This document shows positions 25,765 through 33,565 of a stretch of 64,000 bases of DNA, piece after piece. Under the pieces are notes generated by a model that did not search any database, was not told where the DNA came from, and saw only the letters and a program-made list of their open reading frames with translations. Position 1 is the stretch's first letter. Each line of letters begins with the position of its first letter. A program made the translations under genes and the position numbers. This stretch comes from Oxalobacteraceae sp. CFBP 13730 (GTDB taxonomy: Bacteria > Pseudomonadota > Gammaproteobacteria > Burkholderiales > Burkholderiaceae_D): NCBI GenBank assembly GCA_014841835.1, contig JACYUQ010000002.1, positions 124,001 to 188,000 of the forward strand, given 5' to 3'.

Positions 25765-27084
25765 ATGCGCCCTGGACCGGCCAGTTTGTCGATACTGTGT
25801 TCGTCGTTGCTGTGCGCGGCCGCCAGCGCAGCGCCGCAGGCAGCGGTTGTGTTGTTTGACGAGGTGGCCAGGCCCGGCGTCGAGATCCTGGCGCTGGCTC
25901 CCGATACCACGCATCTTCTGGCAGGCGACGCCGTCACGGCTGCTGCGGCGCTGCGCACGACCTTTCCGGAGAGCGCCATCGAGCTCACGCGCAGCAAGCG
26001 GGCCGACGGTGGCGCCGCCCTCACGCTCCAATGGCGGCAGATCTGGAAAAGCGGCGTGGCGCTGCAAACGGCGCCACAGGATTTGCGGCCACTCCTTGCG
26101 CAAGGCACGCTGGGATTCGACCTGAAGGTCGATGCGCTCGACGCCGGTGGCCTCGTGGTCAAGATCGGTTGCGGTCCGTCCTGCGAACGCCAGGTGCCGT
26201 ACGTGCTCCCGGGGCGCGCCGCCCAGGGCAAGGGCTGGCAGCGCGTCGTGCTGGCGCTGTCGTGCTTCACGCGCGACGGCGACGATTTCTCTCAGGTGGT
26301 CAGGCCGTTTGCGCTGGAAGGCACGGGCAGCGGCCAGGTCAGCATCGCCAACGTGGCCATCGCAGCGGGCGGCACGCCCAACACGGCGTGCCCGGACTGG
26401 CGCACGGTGGCGGTCACGCCGGCCAGGCTCGATGAAGCGTGGTCGATCGACTGGTGGCTGCCCCGTCATCGCCAGAAACTCGACGACGCACAGCAGATGG
26501 TGCGCGACGGTCGCAGCCCGCAACTGGTGTTCATCGGTGACTCGATCACGCAGGGCTGGGAAAAGGAGGGCGCGCCCGTCTGGCAAACGCACTATGCGAA
26601 GTTCGATGCGCTGGACCTCGGGTTCGGTGGCGATCGCACCGAAAACGTGCTGTGGCGCTTGCAGAATGGCGCCGTCGACGGTCTCGATCCGAAGGTGGCG
26701 GTGCTGATGATTGGCACCAACAACACCGGCTTGCGCGGCGATTTCCCGGTCAGTACCGTGGCGGGCATTCGCCGCAATCTCGACGAGCTCCGGCAGCGTC
26801 TGCCGCGCACGCGCATCATGCTGATGGCGATTTTCCCGCGCGACGCAATGCCCGACAGTACGCTCAGGCGCACCAACGATGCCATCAATGCGCAGCTGCC
26901 GGCACTGGCCGATGGCAACCGGATCGTGTTCGTCGACGTGAACCGCGCGTTCCTGACGCCGGATGGCCTGCTTGCGAACACCATCATGCCCGATCTGCTG
27001 CATCCGAACGCAGCGGGCTACGCGATCTGGGCCAAGGCAATGCAGCCCGAACTCGACCGGCTGATGGCGCTGCCGCGTCTTTAA
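25765..27084 (+). CDS. secreted SGNH/GDSL hydrolase with N-terminal ExoP-like beta domain
   Basis: Signal peptide about 1-22. Residues about 30-215 resemble the galactose-binding-like C-terminal domain of exo-1,3/1,4-beta-glucosidases (ExoP type), for example GLVVKIGCGPSCE, VLALSCFTRDGDDFSQVVRPFAL and the closing Cys-Pro. Residues about 245-439 are an SGNH esterase: VFIGDSITQGW (Ser block), GFGGDRTENVLWRL (Gly block), IGTNNTG (Asn block) and DLLHPNAAGY (Asp/His block). This suggests a carbohydrate-bound esterase such as a sugar deacetylase. Its stop overlaps the convergent 5'-nucleotidase stop. Confidence 0.8.
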   Translation: MRPGPASLSILCSSLLCAAASAAPQAAVVLFDEVARPGVEILALAPDTTHLLAGDAVTAAAALRTTFPESAIELTRSKRADGGAALTLQWRQIWKSGVALQTAPQDLRPLLAQGTLGFDLKVDALDAGGLVVKIGCGPSCERQVPYVLPGRAAQGKGWQRVVLALSCFTRDGDDFSQVVRPFALEGTGSGQVSIANVAIAAGGTPNTACPDWRTVAVTPARLDEAWSIDWWLPRHRQKLDDAQQMVRDGRSPQLVFIGDSITQGWEKEGAPVWQTHYAKFDALDLGFGGDRTENVLWRLQNGAVDGLDPKVAVLMIGTNNTGLRGDFPVSTVAGIRRNLDELRQRLPRTRIMLMAIFPRDAMPDSTLRRTNDAINAQLPALADGNRIVFVDVNRAFLTPDGLLANTIMPDLLHPNAAGYAIWAKAMQPELDRLMALPRL

Positions 27085-28028
27085 GCGCCCTCGACGATGC
27101 GCCGGTTGGCTACGCCGAACGGCACGTGCACCATCGGCACCGTGCCGCCGGGGGCAGACTTGAGGTGGGTGAGCTGGTCATCGAAGAAAATGTGCGGCTT
27201 GAACACCGACAGCACGCGCGCCTTGTCCATCCCGCCCAGAAAGAACGTCTCGTCGGCCGACACGCCCCAGCTGCCCAAGGTGGTCACGACGCGCTCGTGC
27301 GCCGGCGCGCTACGCGCCGTGATGATGGCAATGCGCACGATGCGGCGGTAATCCGGGTCGGTGCGCTCGGCCTCGTGTTCCAGCTGCTGCAGCATGGCCA
27401 GCTTGCGAAACATCCCGGCCAGCGGGCCCGGCTGGTGCGGGCGCGCCATGTGCAGGGTTTCGTGGGCGTGGAATTCGCGCAGGTCGTTGTTGCGCTTGTA
27501 GACCGTTTCGGACTCATCGTCGGCGATGACGCCATCGAAGTCGAAGGCGACGCGCAGCTCGATGTCGGTGTCCTCATCGGCGATTCCCGACGGCAGCACG
27601 AGGCCGGCCGGATAATCGACCGCGATCGCGCTCTTGACGTCGTCTTCGTTTGCCGACAGGAAGAGCGCGGTGTTGAAGGCCGGCAGATACGGATAGGGCG
27701 ACTTGCCGCTCATGAACACGGCGCGCGAGATGTCCAGGCCATAGTGCGCGATCGAGCGCATCACGCGCAGGCCCGTCTCGGGTGAATTGCGCGAAAACAG
27801 CACCACCTCGACGGGCGCCTGCTGCGGAAAGCACCGGTTCAGGCTCAGGAAGCGCCGGATGAACGGGAACGCGACGCCGCGCGCCAGGATTACGTCACGC
27901 TGGCGCTCCTGGTGACTGCGGTAGGCTTCCGGCCCGCCGTCCAGATAGACCTGATGCGAATCGGACAGATCGAACAGCGCACTGGAAGCAACGCCGATCA
28001 CGAGTTTTTCTTCGATGGGAAATGGCAT
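27081..28028 (-). CDS. cytosolic 5'-nucleotidase (cN-I/PF06189 family)
   Basis: 315-residue protein of the bacterial 5'-nucleotidase family related to eukaryotic cN-I. It begins with KLVIGVASSALFDL, has NSPETGLRV and FDFDGVIADDESE (near residue 168), and ends with GGMDKARVL and IFFDDQ. Expected to dephosphorylate nucleoside monophosphates in the cytoplasm. Its ATG directly abuts the stop of the upstream HDOD gene (TGAATG). Confidence 0.85.
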   Translation of the reverse strand: MPFPIEEKLVIGVASSALFDLSDSHQVYLDGGPEAYRSHQERQRDVILARGVAFPFIRRFLSLNRCFPQQAPVEVVLFSRNSPETGLRVMRSIAHYGLDISRAVFMSGKSPYPYLPAFNTALFLSANEDDVKSAIAVDYPAGLVLPSGIADEDTDIELRVAFDFDGVIADDESETVYKRNNDLREFHAHETLHMARPHQPGPLAGMFRKLAMLQQLEHEAERTDPDYRRIVRIAIITARSAPAHERVVTTLGSWGVSADETFFLGGMDKARVLSVFKPHIFFDDQLTHLKSAPGGTVPMVHVPFGVANRRIVEGA

Positions 28029-29033
28029 TCAGGCGTCCTGGTCAGCGTGGTCGGTGTCGTTGAAGGTAGCGTAAATCCGGTGCAGCTCCGCGGACAGGCT
28101 CGCTGCGGCACTGACAAATGCCGGTTGGCCACCCCGCGCCAGCATGTGCAGTTTGGCCAGGCGGTCAGCCTCGCCCAGTACCGCGGGCAGACTGGAAGAC
28201 GGCGTTGCGGCGTCGCCGAGATGGGCAATCGCGTGGCAGATGGCCGGGGGCAGTTCCCATTGCGCGGCGATACCGGCCGAGATCAGGCGCGCCGCGTGTA
28301 CGAGGCGCAGTCCGAAGGCGTCACTGTCAGGCAAGCCGCCGCTGGGCACCAGGCCATCGATCACCCGCAGCGCCACGATCAGGCCGACATTGTGCATCAG
28401 GCCGGCCAGATAGGCTTCGAACGGATCGGCTCCCTGACCGTGCGCCAGGAGGCTGGCGGCCTGCGCACATTTCTCGGACTGGCTCCAGAGTTGCGGCGCG
28501 ACCAGGCGCGCAAGGCGGCTGGTCTGCAGACTGATGATCCGGCGAAACGCCACGCGCGCCAGTAGCATGCGCAGGCCGTTCTGGCCAAGCAGCAGCAGCG
28601 CGCCTTCCAGATTGCGCACGGGTGTGCCGGGTTGATAGTACGGGCTGTTTACTTCGCGAATTACCTCGGCGACCAGGACGGCGTCCTGTGCCACCAGGCG
28701 CGCCAGATCGGCCGATGAGCCGGCCTCGTCGCGCAAACTGCGCAGCACTTGTGGAATCACGGCTGGCACACGCGGTACAAGGGCGCTTGCTGCCTGCGGA
28801 TCGCGGGCGAGCCGCGTCAGCTCGTCGAGCACCAGGGCTTCGTCGCCCGCCGCACCGGCAATATGCGGCCCGGCCAGCCAGTGAAAGAACGCGAGATCCA
28901 GATCGGGGGCGCCAGGCTGATCGGCGCCGGACGTGAGCAGTGAGTCTGCCACCGGCAAGCTGGACGGAAAGGGTGGGTGATCGACAGGCCCTGCGGGCGT
29001 GGCGCCAAACAGGCGTGCAAGCCAGCGTTTCAT
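28029..29033 (-). CDS. HDOD-domain protein
   Basis: 334-residue protein with an HDOD domain (degenerate HD, non-catalytic) at about 95-290. Segments: VPAVIPQVLRSLRDEAGSSADLARLVAQDAVLVAEVIREVNSPYY-like, EGALLLLGQNGLR, AGLMHNVGLIVAL. HDOD proteins act in signalling and stress without known enzymatic activity. The start MKRWLARLFG at 29033 is chosen over a longer in-frame start; no clear Shine-Dalgarno is visible. It is directly followed by the 5'-nucleotidase gene. Confidence 0.75.
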   Translation of the reverse strand: MKRWLARLFGATPAGPVDHPPFPSSLPVADSLLTSGADQPGAPDLDLAFFHWLAGPHIAGAAGDEALVLDELTRLARDPQAASALVPRVPAVIPQVLRSLRDEAGSSADLARLVAQDAVLVAEVIREVNSPYYQPGTPVRNLEGALLLLGQNGLRMLLARVAFRRIISLQTSRLARLVAPQLWSQSEKCAQAASLLAHGQGADPFEAYLAGLMHNVGLIVALRVIDGLVPSGGLPDSDAFGLRLVHAARLISAGIAAQWELPPAICHAIAHLGDAATPSSSLPAVLGEADRLAKLHMLARGGQPAFVSAAASLSAELHRIYATFNDTDHADQDA

Positions 29034-29123
29034 GGGATGGGAATGACGAAAGATGGAGGCATTGCGCGATTCTACAGCGCCGATGCAACACACGACCGGG
29101 AACCCGGCCGTATGTGGTGGGAA

Positions 29124-29393
29124 TTACTGCTTGGTATCCGAACTGGTGGTCGTGTGACCGGTGTTGGTCGGTGTGCTGGCGTTGCCGGTAGCGGTTGCCG
29201 CACCGGTTGCCGTGCCATCGGCCGGGGTCATGCCCATTTGCGCATCGACGGTTGCATTGCCGGTCGAACCGGCTGACGTCGTGCCCATCGAAGACGAGCC
29301 GGTGCTGCTGGTGCCCATGGTGTCGGGGGTATTGCAACCGGCCAGAACAAAAGCGAACATGCCGCCAATCAGTGCAGTATGAATCAGTTTCAT
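29124..29393 (-). CDS. small Ser/Thr/Gly-rich lipoprotein (paralogue 1)
   Basis: 89-residue protein: MKLIHTALIGGMFAFVLAGC signal with lipidated Cys20. The mature part is almost wholly Thr, Ser, Gly, Ala and Asn (SSTGSSSMGTTSAGSTGN-type), probably unfolded. AAGGAG precedes the ATG at 29393. It resembles the next gene in signal and composition. Function unknown. Confidence 0.65.
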   Translation of the reverse strand: MKLIHTALIGGMFAFVLAGCNTPDTMGTSSTGSSSMGTTSAGSTGNATVDAQMGMTPADGTATGAATATGNASTPTNTGHTTTSSDTKQ

Positions 29394-29466
29394 CGCATTT
29401 CTCCTTGAGAGATCAACCACCCACGGGTGCGGTGTGCAGCAGTGGGATGGTTGCCTGACCGATCGA

Positions 29467-29730
29467 TCAGCGGCCGGTTGCCGAGTTGGTCACCGGCTCG
29501 TTGTTGCTGGTGGTTCCCGATGCGCTGTTGACGCCGGTGGCGCCGGTGGCGCCGGAATTCCAGCTGCCCTGGCCGCCGGTGGTGCTTGGGGTCTGCACCG
29601 AGCTGCCGGTCGTCGACATCGTGCTGCTCGAGCCGGTCATGGTGTCGGTGGTCTTGCTTGGGGTGTCACATGCGGCCAGGCCAAATGCCATCATGCCTGC
29701 GATCAGTGCGGTTCCGAGGGTGCGTGTCAT
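29467..29730 (-). CDS. small Ser/Thr/Gly-rich lipoprotein (paralogue 2)
   Basis: 87-residue protein: MTRTLGTALIAGMMAFGLAAC signal (Cys21), followed by DTPSKTTDTMTGSSST-type disordered sequence. GGAGA precedes the start. The shared signal pattern and the Cys-(N/D)-T-P opening of the mature part suggest a tandem duplication with paralogue 1. Envelope or surface location is inferred from the lipobox only. Confidence 0.65.
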   Translation of the reverse strand: MTRTLGTALIAGMMAFGLAACDTPSKTTDTMTGSSSTMSTTGSSVQTPSTTGGQGSWNSGATGATGVNSASGTTSNNEPVTNSATGR

Positions 29731-29859
29731 GGTAGTCTCCGTGATGATTAAGTTGTCTTATCATCAAGCAACCGCGGGTTTGCACGAATAGGAACACAGA
29801 GTCCGTTCTTGTAGGACGACACGCCCAGCGCACGTCAGCGCAGGCGTCACTCAATCACG

Positions 29860-31638
29860 TCAATGGATGGCAGCTTCGTGACTTGCCAGCCAGACCAGCA
29901 GCTCGGGAGCAGGTAATGGCCGGCTGTAGAAATAGCCCTGCACCTTGTCGCACAGGTGGCTGCGCACCACGTCCAGCTGCGATTGGGTTTCGATGCCTTC
30001 GGCCACCGTGGTCATCCCCAGGCTGCGTGCGACCTTGACGGTGGCTTCGATCAGCACCCGGTGGTGGGCGCTGGTGTCGGCCTGGCACACGAACGAGCGA
30101 TCGATCTTGACCGTGTCCACCGGCAGCAGGTGCAGGCTCGACAGCGACGAATAGCCGGTGCCGAAATCGTCCAGCGCCAGTTTGATGCCCAGGGCTTTCA
30201 GGTCGTGCAAGCGCTGCTGGACGTCCTGGCCCTGTGCGGCCAGGCTCTCGGTGACTTCCAGCTGCAGGCAACCCGGCGGCATGCCGGTGTCGTGCAGGAT
30301 GCGGCGCACGCTCTCGATCCATCCCGGTTGTGCCAACTGGGCGCGCGACAGGTTCACCGCCATCAGGCCAGGTGCGCGCTCGCCCAGGCAAGCGCGCCAG
30401 TCGAGGAAGTCGCGGCTGGCGCGTTCAAGAACGAAGTCGCCCAACAGGCCGATCAGCCCGCATTCTTCGGCCACTTCGATGAAGTCGATCGGCGGCACGA
30501 TGCCGCGCACCGGATGGCGCCAGCGCACCAGCGCCTCGACCCCGGCCGCGTAATCGACGCCGCCGCAGGGCAGCAGGCGCACCACCGGCTGATAGACGAC
30601 GAACAGCTGTTCTTCGACCAGCGCCTGGCGCAGTTCGGCTTCGATGCCAGCGCGCCGCGCTGCGCGTTCACGCATGCTCGGCGCGAACACGACGTGGCGG
30701 TTGCCGCCGGCCCGCTTGGCCTCGACCATCGCGATGCCGGCGTCACGCAGCACATCGTCCGGTTCGCGCAGGGCGATGTCCGGGTCGTCCATGCTCCAGG
30801 CCAGGCCGACGCTGGCGCCGCACACGATGTCGTGGCCATCGACCACGTACGGATCGGCCAGCGCATCGAGCAGGCGCAGCGCGATGCGCTCGGCATCGGC
30901 GCGTCCGCGCAGGCCATCGAGCAGGACGACGAATTCGTCGCCGCCGGTGCGGGCCGCCAGCTGCCCGCTCAGCGTGCCCGGTTCGATCCGGCCCAGTGCC
31001 GGGCGCAGCGCACCGCGCAGGCGGTCGGCCATGTGCATCAGCAGATGGTCGCCGACCGCCTGGCCCAGGCTGTCGTTGAGCTGGCGGAAGCGGTCGCAAT
31101 TGAGGGTCAGCACCGCGAAGCCGAGATCGGAAACCGGCTGCGCCAGCAGGTGCTGCAACGCGTCGCGCACGGCTTCGCGGTTGGGCATGCGGGTCAGGGT
31201 GTCGGTGCGCGCGGCGCTGCGCAGGCGGCGCGACAGCACCTCCTGCTCACGCTGCACTTCGAATGTGGCATCGGCCACGGTCGCCATCAGGCGTTCGGGG
31301 TCGAGCTTCATCAGGTTCAGCGCCAGCACCTGCAGGCTGCCAGTGGCGGCGTGCGGAACGCCCACCGGCAGACGCAGACCTTCGCAGATCATGCCGGACG
31401 GCTCGAGGAATGCCTCGACCATGGACGCCAGATGCGGCGCCACCGGCGCCAGCACATCGAACAGATTGTCCAGCCCCTGTGCGGTGGCCAGTGGCATCAG
31501 CAGCCGCGACGCCATCGGGTTGAGCATGTCGACCGTGCCATCGAGCGAGGTCTGGGCCAGGCCGATCGGCGCCCGGTACAGGAACTGCACCAGCGCTTCA
31601 TAGGCGTCGACCGCGTCTTGTTGGACCTTAGGCTCCAT
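29860..31638 (-). CDS. PAS-GGDEF-EAL cyclic di-GMP enzyme
   Basis: 592-residue cytoplasmic signalling protein, third gene of the PYP operon. A PAS-like N-terminus (about 8-130) is paralogous to that of the upstream GGDEF protein. The GGDEF domain keeps the TGGDEF motif but lacks the RxxD I-site. The EAL domain keeps the phosphodiesterase set: EALVRWRHP, VNLSRAQL, LEVTES, LALDDFGTGYSSL, VKIDRSF, VAEGIET and the final QGYFYSRPL. Hydrolysis of c-di-GMP is the likely main activity. The start at 31638 has AGGAGG eight bases upstream and overlaps the upstream stop by 11 bases. Confidence 0.9.
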   Translation of the reverse strand: MEPKVQQDAVDAYEALVQFLYRAPIGLAQTSLDGTVDMLNPMASRLLMPLATAQGLDNLFDVLAPVAPHLASMVEAFLEPSGMICEGLRLPVGVPHAATGSLQVLALNLMKLDPERLMATVADATFEVQREQEVLSRRLRSAARTDTLTRMPNREAVRDALQHLLAQPVSDLGFAVLTLNCDRFRQLNDSLGQAVGDHLLMHMADRLRGALRPALGRIEPGTLSGQLAARTGGDEFVVLLDGLRGRADAERIALRLLDALADPYVVDGHDIVCGASVGLAWSMDDPDIALREPDDVLRDAGIAMVEAKRAGGNRHVVFAPSMRERAARRAGIEAELRQALVEEQLFVVYQPVVRLLPCGGVDYAAGVEALVRWRHPVRGIVPPIDFIEVAEECGLIGLLGDFVLERASRDFLDWRACLGERAPGLMAVNLSRAQLAQPGWIESVRRILHDTGMPPGCLQLEVTESLAAQGQDVQQRLHDLKALGIKLALDDFGTGYSSLSSLHLLPVDTVKIDRSFVCQADTSAHHRVLIEATVKVARSLGMTTVAEGIETQSQLDVVRSHLCDKVQGYFYSRPLPAPELLVWLASHEAAIH

Positions 31639-32992
31639 CGAGCGCCTCCTGGGGAGCGGCGATAACGGGATCAGGCTGCCAGGCCAGGGCACAGTTGCGC
31701 CCCGCGCGCTTGGCCGCGTACAGGGCCTGGTCGGCTTGCTTGATCAGCAGGTCGACGCCGCCATGGCCATCGGCAGCGACTGCGACGCCGGCGCTGATCG
31801 TGCACACGATCGCCTGGCCATCGAAGCTCTTGGCATCCAGCGCGACGCGTGCACACAGGCGTTCGGCCAGATTCAGCGCATGCGCCAGGTCGGTCGATGG
31901 CAGCAGCACGGCGAATTCTTCGCCGCCGATGCGCGCGACGACATCGACTTCGCGGAAGAAGTCGAGCAGGATCGCCGCCAGATGCTGCAGCACGGCGTCG
32001 CCACCCGGATGCCCGTAGCGGTCGTTGATGGCCTTGAAGTGATCGGCGTCGAGGATGATCATTGCCGTCGGCCGCGGCGCGGCGCGGCTGCGTTCGAACT
32101 CCTGGCTGGCGGCGTCGAACAGCGCGCGGCGGTTGGCCAGGCCAGTCAGGTGGTCGCTGAATGCCTCACGCCGGCGGCGCTCGGCGATGTCGCGCTTGTC
32201 GCTCACGTCGCGCAGGATCAGGCAATAGGCCGGGCCTTCTTCGCAGGGCAGGCTTGGGGCGCCATCGGCGGCTTCGCGGTCGGCTTCGGGCAGGGGCGCA
32301 ATCATCACGCTGCCCCAGAATGCGCTGCCGTCGGCGCGCAGCAGGCGGCTCTCGTCCAGCGCCCAGCCGTCGGCGTCGGCTTCGCGCAGGCGGTCCAGCG
32401 CGCGCTCGGGCGTGATCGCATCGGCCGGATAAAACATCGTGTAGCTCTGGCCTTGGGTGTCGGGGCCGAAGCCGGTCACGCGGCCGATGCTCGGATTCCA
32501 TTCGCACAGCCGGCCTTGCGCATCCAGGCTGGCCAGTGCGTAATCGGTGATGCCGGTCAGGACTGCATTGAGCCAGGCGTCGTTCTGCCGCTGGCGGCAT
32601 TCGCGCCGCACCTGCTCGGTGATGTCGTCGATGACCGCCATGATGCGGCTGGCATCGAGCCGGAGCAGCGTGATCGACAGGATCTGCGGCATGCGCTTGC
32701 TGCAGCCGCTGCCGGCATGCAGATGCACGTGCATGCCGTCGCAGATCTTGCCGCTCTGAACTGTACTCTGCTGGCACAGGTTGCGCAGGTCGGGCGCGAT
32801 GTCCTCGAGCGCGACAAACAGGTTGTCCAGCCCGCCATTGCGCGAATGCGGCATCAGAAGCTGGGCCGCGATCGGGTTGATCATGGCGATGTCGCCATCG
32901 GCGTCGAGCTGCACCAGCCCAACCGGGGCGAGATACAGGAACTGGATCAGCGCCTCGTATTCCGCGCTGAGCTGGGCGAGGTCGTCACTCAC
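31628..32992 (-). CDS. PAS-PAS-GGDEF diguanylate cyclase
   Basis: 454-residue protein. The first PAS-like domain (about 10-125, EYEALIQFLYLAPVGLVQ) is shared with the EAL neighbour. A second PAS (about 135-270) precedes a GGDEF domain with FSDHLTGLANRRALFD, the active-site GGEEF, and a product-inhibition I-site RxxD exactly five residues ahead (REVD-VVARI-GGEEF). It should make c-di-GMP under feedback control. The start is a GTG overlapping the PYP stop (GTGA), so translation is coupled to the photoreceptor. Confidence 0.9.
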   Translation of the reverse strand: MSDDLAQLSAEYEALIQFLYLAPVGLVQLDADGDIAMINPIAAQLLMPHSRNGGLDNLFVALEDIAPDLRNLCQQSTVQSGKICDGMHVHLHAGSGCSKRMPQILSITLLRLDASRIMAVIDDITEQVRRECRQRQNDAWLNAVLTGITDYALASLDAQGRLCEWNPSIGRVTGFGPDTQGQSYTMFYPADAITPERALDRLREADADGWALDESRLLRADGSAFWGSVMIAPLPEADREAADGAPSLPCEEGPAYCLILRDVSDKRDIAERRRREAFSDHLTGLANRRALFDAASQEFERSRAAPRPTAMIILDADHFKAINDRYGHPGGDAVLQHLAAILLDFFREVDVVARIGGEEFAVLLPSTDLAHALNLAERLCARVALDAKSFDGQAIVCTISAGVAVAADGHGGVDLLIKQADQALYAAKRAGRNCALAWQPDPVIAAPQEALDGA

Positions 32993-33372
32993 TTTGGTTG
33001 CCGTTTGACGAGGACGTAGCGCGTGGCGCTGCCGGGGTTGGACAGCAGACGCAGGGCAACCTTCACCGGGCGCATGCGCAGCGTCAGGACATAGTCGACG
33101 GTTTCGTCGAGGGCGATGTTCTGTTCCAGCGCATCGTCGAAACGCTGCGCGACCATGAAGTTGTTCATGCATGGTGCGACGTTGGTGAACAACGGCTGGC
33201 CCAGCACACGCTGCGGCGACAGACCGGCGGCTTGCGACTCGAACGCGTTGTACCGGCTGACCTCGGTGTTCGGATTGAAACCGATCACACCGAAATCGAG
33301 CTGGTCGAGTTCTTCGGAAGAACACGCGTCAAGCCGGGCCGCCAGCTCGGGAAAATCAAAGGGAAGAGTCAT
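32989..33372 (-). CDS. pyp: photoactive yellow protein (PYP) homologue
   Basis: 127-residue PAS-fold blue-light receptor candidate. It lines up along its length with Halorhodospira halophila PYP: LDFGVIGF, RYNAFE, VLGQPLFTNVAPC and RMRPVKV. The p-coumarate-binding cysteine is present (Cys68, PYP Cys69), as are the hydrogen-bonding Tyr41 and Glu45 (Tyr42, Glu46) and Met in the 100-loop. PYP Thr50 and Arg52 are replaced by Ala49 and Leu51. The start at 33372 gives matching numbering and length; in-frame upstream ATGs exist and no clear ribosome binding site decides. First gene of an operon with GGDEF and EAL proteins. Confidence 0.85.
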   Translation of the reverse strand: MTLPFDFPELAARLDACSSEELDQLDFGVIGFNPNTEVSRYNAFESQAAGLSPQRVLGQPLFTNVAPCMNNFMVAQRFDDALEQNIALDETVDYVLTLRMRPVKVALRLLSNPGSATRYVLVKRQPK

Positions 33373-33565
33373 GAATTGGGTGCCGACGCGCGGCCAGTAG
33401 ATATTGGTCATCGATGTTGCCATGTGCAATAAACGCGTGTCAATTGCCGCCCTGCAACAAATCACGATTTTACAGTGAGAATCCACAATTTCGCACACTG
33501 TTTCGCAAATTGACAGCCCGCTGTTTCAACGTCACCATGCCCGTCTCTTCATGTGCTCCCATTTT

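Noticed and set aside
33373..33498. longer PYP N-terminus from an upstream GTG or ATG
   Set aside because: Would add up to 42 residues with no counterpart in PYP; the start at 33372 reproduces the family numbering of Tyr, Glu and Cys. It remains provisional because no ribosome binding site is clear.
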